A stretch of DNA of 64,000 nucleotides from Cymbidium sinense (lineage: Eukaryota > Streptophyta > Magnoliopsida > Asparagales > Orchidaceae): the NCBI GenBank assembly GCA_021442155.1, contig CM038216.1, forward strand, positions 160,565,983-160,629,982, given 5' to 3'. Under the pieces are notes generated by a model, which ran no database searches, was not told the DNA's origin, and worked only from the letters and a program-made list of their open reading frames with translations. The translations under genes and the position numbers were made by a program. This document shows positions 25,751-41,212 of this stretch, in pieces. Every line of letters starts with the position of its first letter. Within the stretch, counting starts at the first letter, position 1.

Positions 25751-28245
25751 AAAATTGGTTCAAAGCACTTCAAGATGCCTCTTTTAGAGCTTCATGAGTC
25801 ATGTTCATGTCAACTTTTTTTCATATAGACAAAATCAATAAAGCATGCTAAGTTTAATATTGGTTTAATTAATGATAGTGGATGTTGGTTGACATGAATT
25901 TATATTTATAATCTTCAGTGTTCTTCCACCATTTCTTTAAGCTTTGCATGCCTCTATCTTAAACTATGTTCTTTGACATAAAGCAACCTGATGAAACAAC
26001 ATGATTTCTTTTCTGCCTCATTATGAATCTCCAATTTATAATAAGAATATTGATGAGTGCATTATGTAATAGAAATGAATATCAAATAAATTTCAAAAAG
26101 TTTTTGCTAAAATTAATATTTAGTTATAAATTTTGAAAAAAAAAAATCTATTTCAAAAATTGTTAATAGTAACAAACAAAAATTGTGGTAAAAATGTAAT
26201 ATTTATCAATGATATCCTTAATAAATGCTCTAATGGAATATAAAATTATTTGGGTATTTTAATTAAATTTACTAAATGTTAAATATGTCTTAAATAGCAA
26301 GAGATCATAAATTTTTTTATGAAATTTCTTTCAAAAAAAGATAAAAATCTTTGATTTCTAATATCATTGTTTAAAATTATATGAGAAGTGTGCAATTCTA
26401 AAACATCCTTTGTTCAGGACTCTTGGTCCAATTTTTTCTTTAAACATTTATATAAGAGCATTGCTAAATCATATACTTTTGCACTCATCCATGATATATG
26501 ATGATTACTAATTCACAAATAAGTTGCTTAATAAACCCTAATATTAAGCTAAGTGCTTATTTAGTGGTTTTGAAAATCTAAATCATTTTTATAAATTAAT
26601 ATTTATATATTTTTAGTTATTTTATTCTCAAATTAAATTTTCTTTACTTAAAATTTTAAATATTGTTTTGAGTACACATAAAACAATAGAGTTTACATTT
26701 ATCATTTTATAAAACTTGATGCCAAACTAAAAAAGAGAAAATATATTCTTAATATCAAATAATTATAACTTACTTGATAAGAACCAATATCATTCATAAT
26801 CTCCCAACCATACTGATAGATTTGATGATCTCGGAAACATACCCATTAAGATATCCTCAGATCAACAAGTAATCAGTGTTACAAATGTTCTTCTTAGAAT
26901 AACACTTGTATTATTAAAGAATTAAATGATTTAATATTTAATAATATTTAATAACACAACTATTTAACTATAATTAATTATCACCTCTTAATAATGAACA
27001 GAAGATATCTATGTTTAGGTGAACTCATCCGATTTCTTTGAGTATTGCAAAGTGAGGAAATCATATATGTATTGCAACATGCTAACTCTTTCAATGTAAA
27101 TTAAATTATTTATTAAATCTATTACATTTCTTTTGTCAAAATGTAGAACTAAACAACTATGTTGGTGTTTTATTTTATTTTTTATTGCTTATTCTTTTTT
27201 AATTCTATTATGTATAAATAATGAAGCTCTTGACAACCCATAAATATCATAAATTAAAGGATAATACAGACACAACACTTACAATTTTGATATTTGGCTG
27301 AAAATTTGAAAAATTTAAATAAGAGGATGCTTATCATAAATACTCATATTTTGAATGCAATATATATATATTTTCATATATAGACATGCATCACTATCAA
27401 AATTATTAATTTCTTAGCATTTTGAAGACTAAGAAAAAAAACAAATTGAAGTTAATTAATAGTAATTTTATTTATTTTGTAGCTTATCTTGATTATAAAT
27501 GAGGCAAGATAATAAATTATCAACTCATTAATAAATTCATCCCAAATTAATTCATATCTAGCTAATTGACTCTTCAAAATGAGAGGAAACAAAGATGAAC
27601 TTACTCATATTTTGAATTTCTTCTTGATGAATAGCTTGTAATATCTGAAATTAAATTTAGCAAAATCATGTAACGATTGCACAAAGTCTTTTCATAAATT
27701 TCATACTTTCTAGCCTTTCAATGATCAATCTTGACCAATGGAATTCCAAAGCACTTGATACCAACAAAGCTAAAGATGGCTCCATCTTGCATATAGATGA
27801 GTTCAAGTGACCCTGAAAAATTTTTAGCTTTATCTAATATTTCTTCATCAAATCCAAGATTAGAAGTTTCATATAAGCAATAAAGCTTTGGTCTTGCACA
27901 AGCAAGCATGAAATCTCCTTTATCATCCAAAAATTTTTAAATACATCTGGAAGATAGATGATTTATATTTACTCTAATGTTTCATGATTTGAGAAGCAAG
28001 ATGTTGGTTGTTGCTTTTGGCAAGTTAAAACTCAATGTCAAGTTATGGATATCTTTGTCGCCTTAATAGTTGAAATGAAGAGCCAATGGATCCTCATCAA
28101 CAATGTTAATCTTTTGAACTCTACATAATATGTCATTGATTTCCTTTTCAAAATGATAGACAACAAGGTGAATCAATCAATGGTCAAATTGCAATGATCA
28201 ACAACATTGTGAGACCTTTTCATCTCAATGAGTCTTCATTCTCAT
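25751..28245 (-). pseudogene. Terpene synthase copy 1, heavily eroded
   Basis: This is a colinear, degenerate copy of the gene at 42100-45088. Recognisable remains on the minus strand are exon 7 (about 25751-26020), exon 6 (about 26780-26905), part of exon 5 (about 27000-27100), exon 3 (about 27605-27945, with LYETS-LGF and EEILDKAKNF) and exon 2 (about 28035-28245). Many small deletions break every exon. Most of exon 4 is missing: the sequence jumps at about 27245-27255 from the codons for DIYG straight into what is intron 3 of the other copy, so the break lies inside the metal-binding DDxxD motif. The two breakpoints share about 5 bp (ATAAA), which suggests a short-homology deletion. No enzyme can be made from it. 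Confidence 0.9.
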
Positions 28246-28319
28246 TTTTGCTCTGAATTTTGTTTAGAGATAGTAAGCATTACTTGAAATAGTCGGATAT
28301 ATCATTTTATGTGCAGGAA

Positions 28320-29325
28320 ATATGATTTAGACCAATTTGACCCTTTAGGTCAATTTAGGCTAAATGGGTCGATTGGGTTCAAATGATCCAATTGGGTTCA
28401 ATCAAGGCTTTGATCATGTTCAATAATCAATTTGGGATGGATTTGAATCATTGGTTTCAATCAATGGATTATATTTTGATTTGGCCCAATTTGGTCCTTT
28501 TAGGTCAAATTGGGTCAAATTGGGTTAAATTGGGTCAAAATAGCCAATTGGACTTGGTTTGACTCAATTGATTGAAATTGATTAATCAAGGATGATCAAC
28601 AATCAATATAGAAGGTTTTGGATAGGTTGGTTCAATCCTAGTTTGAGTTGGATTGAGATTTAGCTCAAATAGGTCCTTTAGGTCACTTTGGGTCAAGTGA
28701 ACCAAGTGGGTCAATTGAGTATGTTTGATAGAATTGAGAGTTGAGTTGAGTTTGATAATTGATTTTGAATTGATTGATGGTTTTGATTGCAATTAATTTA
28801 GGTTTAATTGGATTTTGGTTCATTTGGAAATTTTAGGTTCAAATGAGCTAGCTTAGGCTAATTGAATTGATTTTGGTTTGAAGGTTTTGATTAGTTTGAT
28901 TGTAGATTTTGGTAGAGTTTGAGATGATGATTTGAATGGTTTGAGAAAATCAATTGAGTTTGGTTTGATTGAAGGAGGTTTGGATTAAGTCCATAGGATG
29001 GGCTTGATTTTGATTTGGAGTTTAGATATGAGAATGGATTCAATTGGATTTTGGTTTGTTTGTAGATTCAATTTTGCATTGATTTGAAGTTGGTTTTGGA
29101 CTTAAGGTTAGTCATAATTCATGGGTTAGGCCATAAGGTAGGTAGGTTTCCTTAGTCCTAAGTCATGACCTAACCCTATGACAAATCCTCTTAAGTCTTT
29201 AGGTTTGGGTTAAGTGTTCACTTAGTCACTAGAAATGTCCTATGACTAAGGAGATCGAAGTGTCTAGAAAGCTCCTAGATTTAAGATGGGGAGATTGAAT
29301 CCTCACTCTAAAAGTGAGGTCAACA
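28320..29325 (+). repeat. LTR-like repeat family E, copy E1
   Basis: A roughly 1-kb stretch rich in 'ttgg-gtcaaattggg' phrases, including a short direct array of the 11-mer AAATTGGGTCA around 28510-28545. It ends in a closing motif (29302-29319) in which CCTCACT and AGTGAGG are inverted around TCTAAA. Copy E3 (50790-51640) ends in the same motif and shares the preceding 'ctagaaag-tcctag' block. It has no coding content apart from a spurious antisense frame (28586-28792). It abuts the truncated end of the Copia-2 3' LTR at about 29330. Confidence 0.6.
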
Positions 29326-30889
29326 ATACATAATCCAATTGAAGACAAGTAATCAACAAGCACAAAATAATTTATGCAAGAGGTAGAGTAGTCGGCCAAA
29401 TAGAAAATGAAATAAAATAAGATGTTAGGCACAATCAAATTTAACCAACTTATATAAATCTTTAAGGCATAGGGATAAACAATGGATATTCAAATGTTTA
29501 AGCACTAGAAAATTAAAAACCTTTAAAAAGACTTCAACCAAATAATAAACAAAAGGATTATCCAATGATTAAGCACAAAATAAATTGATCTTCTTATGTT
29601 TGTTCTTGGCCAAACAAGAGCTAAAGGTTATGAGGTGAATGAACATAAGATAATTTAAATAACCTTATAAACTTCAAAGCCAAGAAGAAATAAAAGAAGT
29701 ATAAGTACTTAGAAATTCAAGACTAATGTTATGATGCTTTCGACCAAGGGAGGAAACACACCAAACCTTCACTTTTCTCAATCAATCTTCAAGACAAATA
29801 AATGTCCAAGGGAAAGAGAAGAATGATGAGGAATGCTTGCACTTGAATCACAAAAAATCTCCAAGTATTTGCTTTAGCAAGGTTCAGCTAAGGTGGAGAA
29901 AATGAGCAAGAGAACATGAGAGAATTTTAGATTTTTTTATCATTTTTAAGTTGAAATAAGACTCTTAAATAGATGAGGGAGTAGTCTAGAGTCGGTCAAA
30001 AACTGATCCAATGAGAGAGAAATTGATTTTACATCAATTTGAATTTCAAATTCAAAGGAATAAGGATCGACTAAGGAGATCTTTAATAGGCTCCTTTACA
30101 AATTTGTTTCAACCCAATATGAAATGTTTGCTATGTGATTCATGGCTAAAGATAGAGGAGATCCCATAAGAAATTCGGCCAAGGAGATTTAAACATGAAG
30201 GAGGGAGTTTTGAATAAAATAAATCCATGAAAAATCACTTCAATAATTTAAGCCAAAGGGATTTCCTAAAATAGAAAATTCTCAAAATTATGCATGAATA
30301 AATTTAGATCAAGGATGATTATTTTATATACTTATTGAATGTTTAAATAATATATAAATTTATTAAATACAAATCAAAGTGGTCGGCCCCCTAAAACTTT
30401 CCTAAAATAGATCAAATAAAAAAAGAAATTATTTTGAAAAAGCGGGCTGATTTGAATTTAAATTTAAAATAATTTATAATAACTTATAATAAATTAATTA
30501 GGCTCTAAATAATCATAATTAATCATGCTTGGGATGTTCAACATATTCCATTAAGAATTTGATTTGATTTAGCAAGTATATATCATGCATAAAGAAGTTT
30601 GAATTAAATAATAATTCAAAATAATTTAAATTCAGAAATTCAAATAAATGAATTTTTAAAATATGAAAAAGGAGGAAATATAATGTGGAAATATTTTAAA
30701 TGAACTTCACTCATGCACTAAAAATATGAATAAATATTATAAATGGCATGAAAATGATTTATTAAAGTTTAAACATAATTTATCTTGCTTGAACACACAT
30801 TTAATGGAACTTATTTCATGCATTTAGTTTATACTATCCAAAATGAATAACTTAATGAATAATTGCAATATTAAGATATAGACAAATAT

Positions 30890-33562
30890 AAATAATTTTA
30901 CAACAACAACAACAACAAACCTTTATCTCACTAAGTTGGGTTAGCTACATGAATCCTTCATAAATTCTCATTTAATTCAAGTATACTAAGGTCATTTTTA
31001 TACATCTTAACCAAGTCTTTTTAGGTCTACCTCTACCTTTCTTTACATAAGGAAAATCTAATGCATCTACTCTCCTAACTGGTCATCGGATGGCACACTT
31101 TATGTGGCCAAACCATCTTGGTGACTCTCTCTAATCTTATTTGCCATTGGAGCTACTCCAACTTTTTCCAAAACATACTCATTTCACATTTTATCTCTAA
31201 GAGTAAAGCCACTCATCCACTTGAGCATCCTCATCTCTACAACACTTAACTTAGTCTTATGCTTCTCTTTTATTGGCCAACATTCTGCACCATAAATCAT
31301 TGCAGGCCTTACTGCCATCTTATAAAATTTTCCCTTAAGTTTAAGCGGCACTTTTCTATCACAAAATAGGGCAGATGCATTCCTCCACTTCATCCATCCA
31401 ACTTGAATTCTACTAATAACATCTCCATCTATTTCACCATCATTTTAAACAATAGAGCCTAAATATCTGAATTATTCACTCTTTTAATGACTTGTTCACC
31501 TAATGTCACAACACTACCATTAGAACTTCTACAACTAAAATTACACTTCATATATTCTTTAGATCTACTTAAATGAAAACCGTTAGACTCTAAGGTTGAC
31601 CTCCATAATTCAAGTTTCTCTTGGACTCCCTCTCTAGTGTTATCAAGAGAAGAATTCCATCAACAAAAAGCATACAGTAAGGTACATCTTCCTGAAAATG
31701 CCTAGTAAGAACATCCATAACTAAAGCAAAAAAGATAAGGGCTTAAAGCTGATCCTTGATCTAATCCAACTGAAATAGAAAAATATTTTGTCAATCCTCC
31801 TTGTGTTTGAACACAAGTAACAACTCTAGTATACATATCTTTAATGACTTGAATATAACCAATATTAACTCTTTTCTTTTTAGAACTCTCCAAAGAACAT
31901 CTCTTGAAACTTTATCATAAGCTTTTTCTAAATCAATAAATATCATATGTAGATCCTCCTTACTTTCTCTATACTTCTCCATCAAACCTCTTAACAAATG
32001 TATAGCATCCATATTAGATCTACCTAGCATGAAATCAAGCGAGAAACTTTTGTATCACATCATAACCTATTCTCAATTACTCTCTCCATAATTTTAATGT
32101 ATGACACATTAACTTAATTCCTCTATAATTTGCACACTATTGTGCATCACCTTTATTCTTAAATATAGAACCAACAAACTCTTTCTCCACTCATATGGCA
32201 TCTTTTTAGTATTTAAAATAACATTACAAAGATTTGTAAGCCAAGAAATTCCTTGATCTCCTTCCACACTTCTATTGGAATATCATAAGGTCATACTATT
32301 TTTCCACATTTCATTTTCTTTAAAGCTTCTCTAACTTCAGATTCACTAATACGATCATAAAAACATAATTCTCTATTTCTGTTTAGGGTAGTAAGGTTGC
32401 TAAAATCAATCATATTTTCAGATCCTTCATTGAAAAGTTTATCAAAATACCTCATCCACCTATTTTTAATATCCTTTTCTAAGAAAAGCACTTTATGATT
32501 TTCATCCTTAATACACCTCACTTGAACTAGATCTTTATTTCTTCTATCTCTTTGGTTGGCTAACTTATACATACATCTTTCACCTTCTTTGGTATCTAAT
32601 CTATTGTATAAATCACTTAAAGCTAAATTTTTTGCATCATATATTACTTTCCTAGAATCTTTACATGCCACTTTATATCTTTCCCAATTCTCTGAGTTTT
32701 TACATCTAAACCAAGTTTTATAACAATGATTCTTATTTCTTATCTTTTCTTGCACATTATGACTCCACTGCCAACTATTTTGATTAAAAGAAGCTTTTTC
32801 TTTTGATTCTCCAAGCACATTTTTAGCAACTTGTTTAATTTCACTGACTACTTTTTTCCACATAACATTAGCTTCCTTATGAACGTCCCAAATTCTAAGC
32901 TCTTGTAGCTTACTCTTAAAAATATTTTTATTAGTATTCTTCAAGTGCCCCATCTAATCCTAGGATAATAATTTGATTTATTTTTCATCTTTCAATCTTT
33001 CATCTTAAAATCTAAAACTAACAATGGATGTTGGGTACATAAACTTTCACTTTGAATGGCCTTACAATCTTTACAATCTAGATCTATTTTTCTTATCAAA
33101 AAATAATCAATTTATGTTTTACTAGATTCATATTTTATAAGTAATAATATGCTCATCTCTTTTCTTAAATAAAGTATTAGCAACTATAAAATTATAGGCT
33201 AAAGCAAAATCTAATATAGTCCTACCTTCTTCATTAGTCACTCCAAATCCATAACCACCATGAATACTTTTATAATCTTCTACCACTCTACCAACATGTC
33301 CATTTAAATCTCCTCCAATAAATATTTTTTCTTCAAGAGGTATCTTTCATATTAATCCCTCTAATTCATTACAAAAATTTTCTTTTGAGCCTACATCCAA
33401 ACCTACTTGAGGAGCATAAACACTTATAACATTGATAATCTTAACATCAACAATAATTTTAAAGCTATAATTCTATCCCCACATCTATTAATATTTATAA
33501 CATTATCTTTCAAACTTTTATTTATAATCACACCTATGCCATTTTTAATAAAAATAATTTTA
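30890..33562 (-). mobile_element. RTE-type LINE, 5'-truncated, inserted in the Copia-2 3' LTR
   Basis: A 2.65-kb LINE on the minus strand (30901-33551) is flanked by the direct repeat AAATAATTTTA at 30890-30900 and 33552-33562. It begins inside the endonuclease domain and ends in a TTG-repeat tail (forward CAACAACAA from 30901). Uninterrupted LTR sequence in copy D (about 40910-40925) shows the empty site. Several stops and frame changes break the ORF. The 3' region matches the short LINE tail at 13686-13980. Confidence 0.92.
31184..33540 (-). pseudogene. RTE LINE endonuclease and reverse transcriptase, broken
   Basis: From high to low coordinate on the minus strand: the endonuclease, with NGIGVIINK (about 33515-33541), SVYAPQVGLD (about 33390-33420) and GGDLNGHVG (about 33295-33320); a linker region (32291-32953, the longest open piece at 220 codons); the reverse transcriptase, with IFIDLEKAYDKV (about 31915-31950); and the C-terminal RTE motif [16 protein letters not shown] (31184-31232). 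The catalytic RT motif, normally F/Y-A-D-D, reads FVDG at about 31656-31667, so one of the two catalytic aspartates is lost. The APE-like endonuclease and RT would act together in target-primed integration; this copy cannot. Confidence 0.88.
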
Positions 33563-33817
33563 AAATGATATAATTTAAACTGAATGAACCATTTATTTTA
33601 TCTTAGTGAGCTTTTCATTTGCCTTAATATGATAATTTCTAGAAAAATTTCTACCTAGTTAATGTTTAGTAGCTTTAAAAATTTGATAAGATTGAAGAAG
33701 TAGGAGGTGAAGAATTTTTTTTTGCACACTTGAAGTTAACTTGATTAGTAGTATTTAAACATGTGTTTGTTATCATCAAAATCAATATCATATGAGATGG
33801 GGCTCATGAAGTCAACA

Positions 33818-33835
33818 ATTTCCCATTTTAATGAT
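33818..33835 (-). other. Copia-2 polypurine tract
   Basis: The minus strand reads AAAATGGGAAATTG immediately before the LTR start TGTTGAC. This is the purine-rich primer for plus-strand synthesis in its expected place. Confidence 0.7.
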
Positions 33836-34159
33836 GACAAATATATGTTGGTGTTAAATAGTGATGAAAGTGCAAAGTGAGCTTTCATCAACCTTTGAAA
33901 ATATAATTTGCAATAAAGAAAATTTATAGCAAGTAAATAAACAAAATTTTAAGCATTTAAAGATTTTAAGCATAATAAAGAATGAATATAACATGAGCAT
34001 ATAACACAAAAAGGCTCCTCCTAAAACTATGCATTATAAAGAGAAAGAAAACCAACAAACTATTTTTCCCCCTTTTGACAACATCGAAAAGGTTTAACCA
34101 TGAATAGTAATAAAATTACATGCTAGGATCTAACATGACAAACATGCATCTTTGGGTAC

Positions 34160-37115
<2,956 letters not shown>

Positions 37116-38772
37116 CCTTCTTCGACATTTCTTTGAAGGCACTCATATAAAATAATATGAGGAGTCAGCTTTTAGAACCCAAACATATTTGGGTCCACAT
37201 CTGAATGAAAAGATAAGCAATGAATGTTGTGTTATATGTGTAGCTTTTTTTTAAGCATCTGATTAAATTTTGAATTAGGAAATGACTGAGATTTTCTTGC
37301 ATGATAATAGAAAGATACATGACCCTTTTTATTACAAAAATTACATGTAACATTTGTATTTGCATAAGGTCTAAATTTAAATGATCTTGATGATCCGATG
37401 ACTTATGTCCAACAAATGGAATGTGAATATAATCTACTATAAGAATCTAATTTTGCATGAAGTAATAAATTTTTCTTTTTCAACTTCTCCACAAGTGTTG
37501 ATTGATCTAATAATGCATCATTCTTAGACTTTAATTCAAAACATTCTTTTTCTAAAGATGAAGCATGCATTTCTAAATTTTTTTTTTTATAAAATATTGA
37601 ACTTTTTTTTAGCTTTTTATATTCATGTGCTAATTCATTGAATGCATTATTTAATTCTTCATAAGAAATATCTTCACATACTCACTATAGAATCCATATC
37701 AGTAATAAGACATATATTTTTCTTATAGTGTCATCACTTAATTCTTCTAAATTAGAGTTTGCCCGAAGTGCTATTTTTGTTTTCCTCTGAGGCTTTTTTT
37801 TCCAAGACTTCTTTCTTTCAGCTTTTTCTTTTTAGCTAACTTTGGGCACTCACCTCTTATATGTCTAGACTTTTTTCAATTGAAGCATACAATTTCTTCT
37901 CCTGCATTCAATCTTTAAGTGGGTAGTTTATGTACTTTAGATTTTCCATACCTGTATTTTATCTTTCTGATCATAATTCCTAGCCTTTTTGAAAGCAAAT
38001 CAATCACATCACTATCAACATCTGAACATGAAGAATTTTCTTCACAATTGTCTTCCACTTGCAAAGCAATTAATTTTTCTTTCTCTTTCTTTGAAAGAGT
38101 AATTTTGATCCCTTTATGAAATAACCTATTCATATGCTATCAAAGAACCAAGAAGTTGATCAAGTGTATAAGTAGTTAAATCCTTAGGTTCACTAATAGT
38201 AGTAACTTTTGCATCACAATCTTTTCGAGCATATATTAAAATTTTATAAATCAAATCTTGATTTTTATATTTTCTTCCATGTGAATGCAAGGTATTTATA
38301 ATTTTCATGAAGTGAGTATAAATATCAGAAATACTTTCATTTGGTAACATGCAAAATAATTCGTATTCATGTACTAACCTATTTATATGAACATCTTTAA
38401 CTTTGTTAGTACCTTCATAAGTAAGAATCAGTTTATCTCATATTTCTTTTGCAGTAGTAAGCATGGAAATTATTATTTAGTAATCGGGAAGTAAAGCACA
38501 ATAAAGAATTTTACAAGCCTTTGCATTTAGTTCATCTAATTTTTTTTCAGAAGCAGACCATTCATCAAAAGTTTTATTAACTTTTAAACCATTCATATTA
38601 ATAGTGGGTGTGTGATACTAGTGTGTCAACATATTCCACATTCTAGAATCTTGTCCATGATTTAAAGAACTAATGTAGTTTTTCCAATAATAAAATAGAA
38701 CATTATCATGTAAAGGTGGTTTATATGTAGATTGTCCTTCAGGTTGTGTTCCTTTAGGAAAAACTTGTTCCA
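37116..38772 (-). pseudogene. Copia-2 gag remnant
   Basis: The start codon is visible at 38772 (MEQVFPKGTQPEGQSTYKPP), 43 bp beyond the primer binding site. Typical gag blocks follow: LFYYWKNYISSLNHGQ, TFDEWSASEKKLDELNAKA, and then SISDIYTHFMKIINTLHSHG with LDQLLGSLIAYE (38126-38350). The first zinc knuckle (about 37850-37895) reads CFN-stop-KKSRHIRGEC: the second cysteine codon of CX2CX4HX4C is TGA at about 37876-37878. A second knuckle-like CNFCNKKGH lies near 37320-37350. There are stops elsewhere too, for example after NMLTH near 38620. Confidence 0.87.
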
Positions 38773-38814
38773 TGGCAATCAAACTCAGGGATGTTAATCC
38801 ATAAATTGAGCCAA

Positions 38815-38827
38815 GGCTTTGATACCA
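38815..38827 (-). other. Copia-2 primer binding site (initiator tRNA-Met type)
   Basis: The minus strand reads TGGTATCAAAGCC, one base different from the common TGGTATCAGAGCC complementary to the 3' end of initiator tRNA-Met. It lies next to the LTR end. Confidence 0.85.
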
Positions 38828-41152
38828 ATTATTACTTAGTTAGAGAAAATCAGCCTATGTTTATGCCTAGCCACCCAGGCTAGGAATTCACTAAATCAAA
38901 GTTGAGATTATAATAGATCTCTCGTACTCTCCTTCATGGGTAAGTACAACCCAACATGTACTCTTTTAAATGGGCAAGTATAACTCAACATGTACTTTCC
39001 TTAAAGGGAGAGTATAACCCAACAAGAAATCAAGACAAGGCAAAGAGAAAGATACAAGTCTAACTCTCAATTTTAAAATATTTTTCCACTCACAACCCAA
39101 TCTATACTAATATTAAGGCAATTGAATATTAATGAAAAGAGAGATCACTTTAACTTTAAAAGAAATTAAAACAAGTTCTTCAATCAAATATTTAATGCAA
39201 TTAAGTAACTTAATGTTGCTTGAATGATCTTTAATAAAATTTGAAATAATTTTCTTGAATGACTTTGAAATGAAAACTAAAATGCAATCACAAAAATTTT
39301 ATTTTGAATTCTTTTTCACACAAGCTAAGTTTTACTCAAATGGTAAATGTATTTGTAATTGGAATAACTAAACAATCACTTGAATAAAGGCTTGAATGAT
39401 ACCATAAGAAAGCTATCACATAACGTATAACTAAACACTCACTTGAATAAAGGCTTGAATGATACCATAAGAAAGCTATCACATAACGTAAGACAAGTAA
39501 TCAACAAGCATAAAATAATTTATGCAAGAGGTGGAGTGGTCAGCCAAATAGAAATTGAAATGAAATCAGATGTTAAGCACAATCAAATTTAACCAACCAA
39601 TATGAATCATTAAGCCAAAGGGATGAACAATGGATATTCAAATGATTAAGCATTAGGAAATTTAAAATCTTTGGAAAATACTTCAGCCAAACAAGAAACA
39701 AAAGGATTATCCAATGATTCAGCATAAAATAAATTGATCTCCTCATGTTAGCTTTAGGTCAAACAAGAAATCAAAGGATTATCAAGTAGTTAAGTCCAAA
39801 ATAAATTGATCATTTTATGTTTGTTCTTGGCCAAACAAAAGCTAAAGGATATGAGGTGAATGAACATAAGATAATTTAAATATCCTTATAAACTTCAAAG
39901 CCAAGAACAAATAAAAGAAGTATAAGTACTTAGCAACTTAAAAATTCAAGACCAATGCTATGATGCTTTCGGCCAAGAGAGGAAACACACCAAACCTTTA
40001 CTTTTCTCAATGCTTGCACTTGAATCACCAAAAATGTCCAAGTATTTTCTTTAGCAAGGTTCGACCAAGGTAGAGAGGATGAGAGAATTCCAAAAAATTT
40101 TTATCCTTTTTTAAGTTGAAATAAGCCTTTTAAATAGATGAGGGAGGAGTCTAAGATCGGTAAAAAACTGATCCAATGAGAGATAAATTGATTTTATTCA
40201 AAGGAATAAGGATCGGCTAAGGAGATCTTCAATAGGCTCCTTTATAAATTTGTTTCAACCAAACATGGAGTGTTTGCTATGTGATTCACAACTAAAGATA
40301 GAGGAGATCCCATAGGAAATTCGACCAAGGAGATTTAAACATGAAAGGAGGGAGTTTTGAAAAAAATAAATCTACGAAAAATGACTTCAATAATTTTGAA
40401 AATAGGAAATTTTCAAAATAATTCATGAATCTTTAGATCAAGGATGATTTTATTATAAACTTACTGAATGCTTAAATAATATATAAATTTATTAAATTCA
40501 AAGCAAAGTGATCAGCCCCCTAAAACTTTCCTAAAATAGATCAAATAAAAAAAGAAATTATTTTGAAAAAGAGAGATGATTTGAATTTAAATTTAAAATA
40601 ACTTATAATAAATTAATTGGGCTCTAAATAATTATAATTAATCATGCTTGGGACGTTCAACATTTTCCATAAAAAAATTGATTTGATTTAGCAATTATAT
40701 GTCATGCATAAAAAAGTTTGAATTAAAGAATAATTCAAAATAATTCAAATTCAAAAATTCAAATAAATGAATTTTAAAATATTAAAATGAGGGAATATAA
40801 TATGAAAATATTTTGAATGAACTTCACACATTATTTCATGCATTTAGTTCATAGTATCCAAAATGAATAACTTAATGAATAATTGTGATATTAAGATATA
40901 GATAAATATAAATAATTTTAGGATGATAAAATTAAAATTGAATGAACCATTTATTTTATCTTAGTGAGCTTTTCATTTGCCTTAATATAGTAACTCCTAG
41001 AAAAAATTTTACCCACTTTATGTCCAATAGCTTTAGCAATTTGATATAATTGAAGAATAAGGAGTTGAAGAATTTTTCTTGTAGCATTTGAATATGTGTT
41101 TGTTATTATCATCAAAATCAATATCATATGAGATGGGGCTCATTAAATCAGC

Positions 41153-41153
<1 letters not shown>
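38828..41153 (-). repeat. Copia-2 5' LTR (copy D)
   Basis: A 2.3-kb LTR, the most complete of the four family copies. Landmarks are 'ctagccacccaggctagg' (38868-38885), 'ccttcatgggtaagtacaac', 'gacaagtaatcaacaag', 'cttgggacgttcaac' and 'gagatggggctcat' near the right edge at 41153. A roughly 65-bp piece ('ataactaaac-ctt-gaataaaggc...') is tandemly duplicated at about 39361-39490. It adjoins a TA/GA microsatellite and the 3' flank of terpene synthase copy 2. Confidence 0.8.

Positions 41154-41209
<56 letters not shown>
41154..41209. repeat. Compound (TA)n(GA)n microsatellite between LTR D and terpene synthase copy 2
   Basis: About 20 bp of TA and then about 36 bp of GA, in the same place relative to the terpene synthase as the tract at 24864-24929. 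Confidence 0.9.

Positions 41210-41212
<3 letters not shown>

Larger units (their letters stand above)
29335..33817 (-). repeat. Copia-2 3' LTR (copy C), truncated and split by a LINE
   Basis: The segments 29335-30900 and 33552-33817 are one LTR, about 1.8 kb long without the inserted LINE. The right edge is 'tgaagtcaaca' (minus-strand start TGTTGACTTC). The left edge enters the LTR in mid-sequence at 'attgaagacaagtaatca' and so lacks the part with 'ccttcatgggtaag' that copies A, B and D have. The missing end is replaced by repeat E1, which points to a deletion or recombination. Confidence 0.8.

Noticed and set aside
28586..28792. 68-codon open frame on the minus strand with N/S/T/P-rich translation
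   Set aside because: Antisense of the 'ttgggtcaa' repeats of family E; the apparent regularity comes from the DNA repeat.
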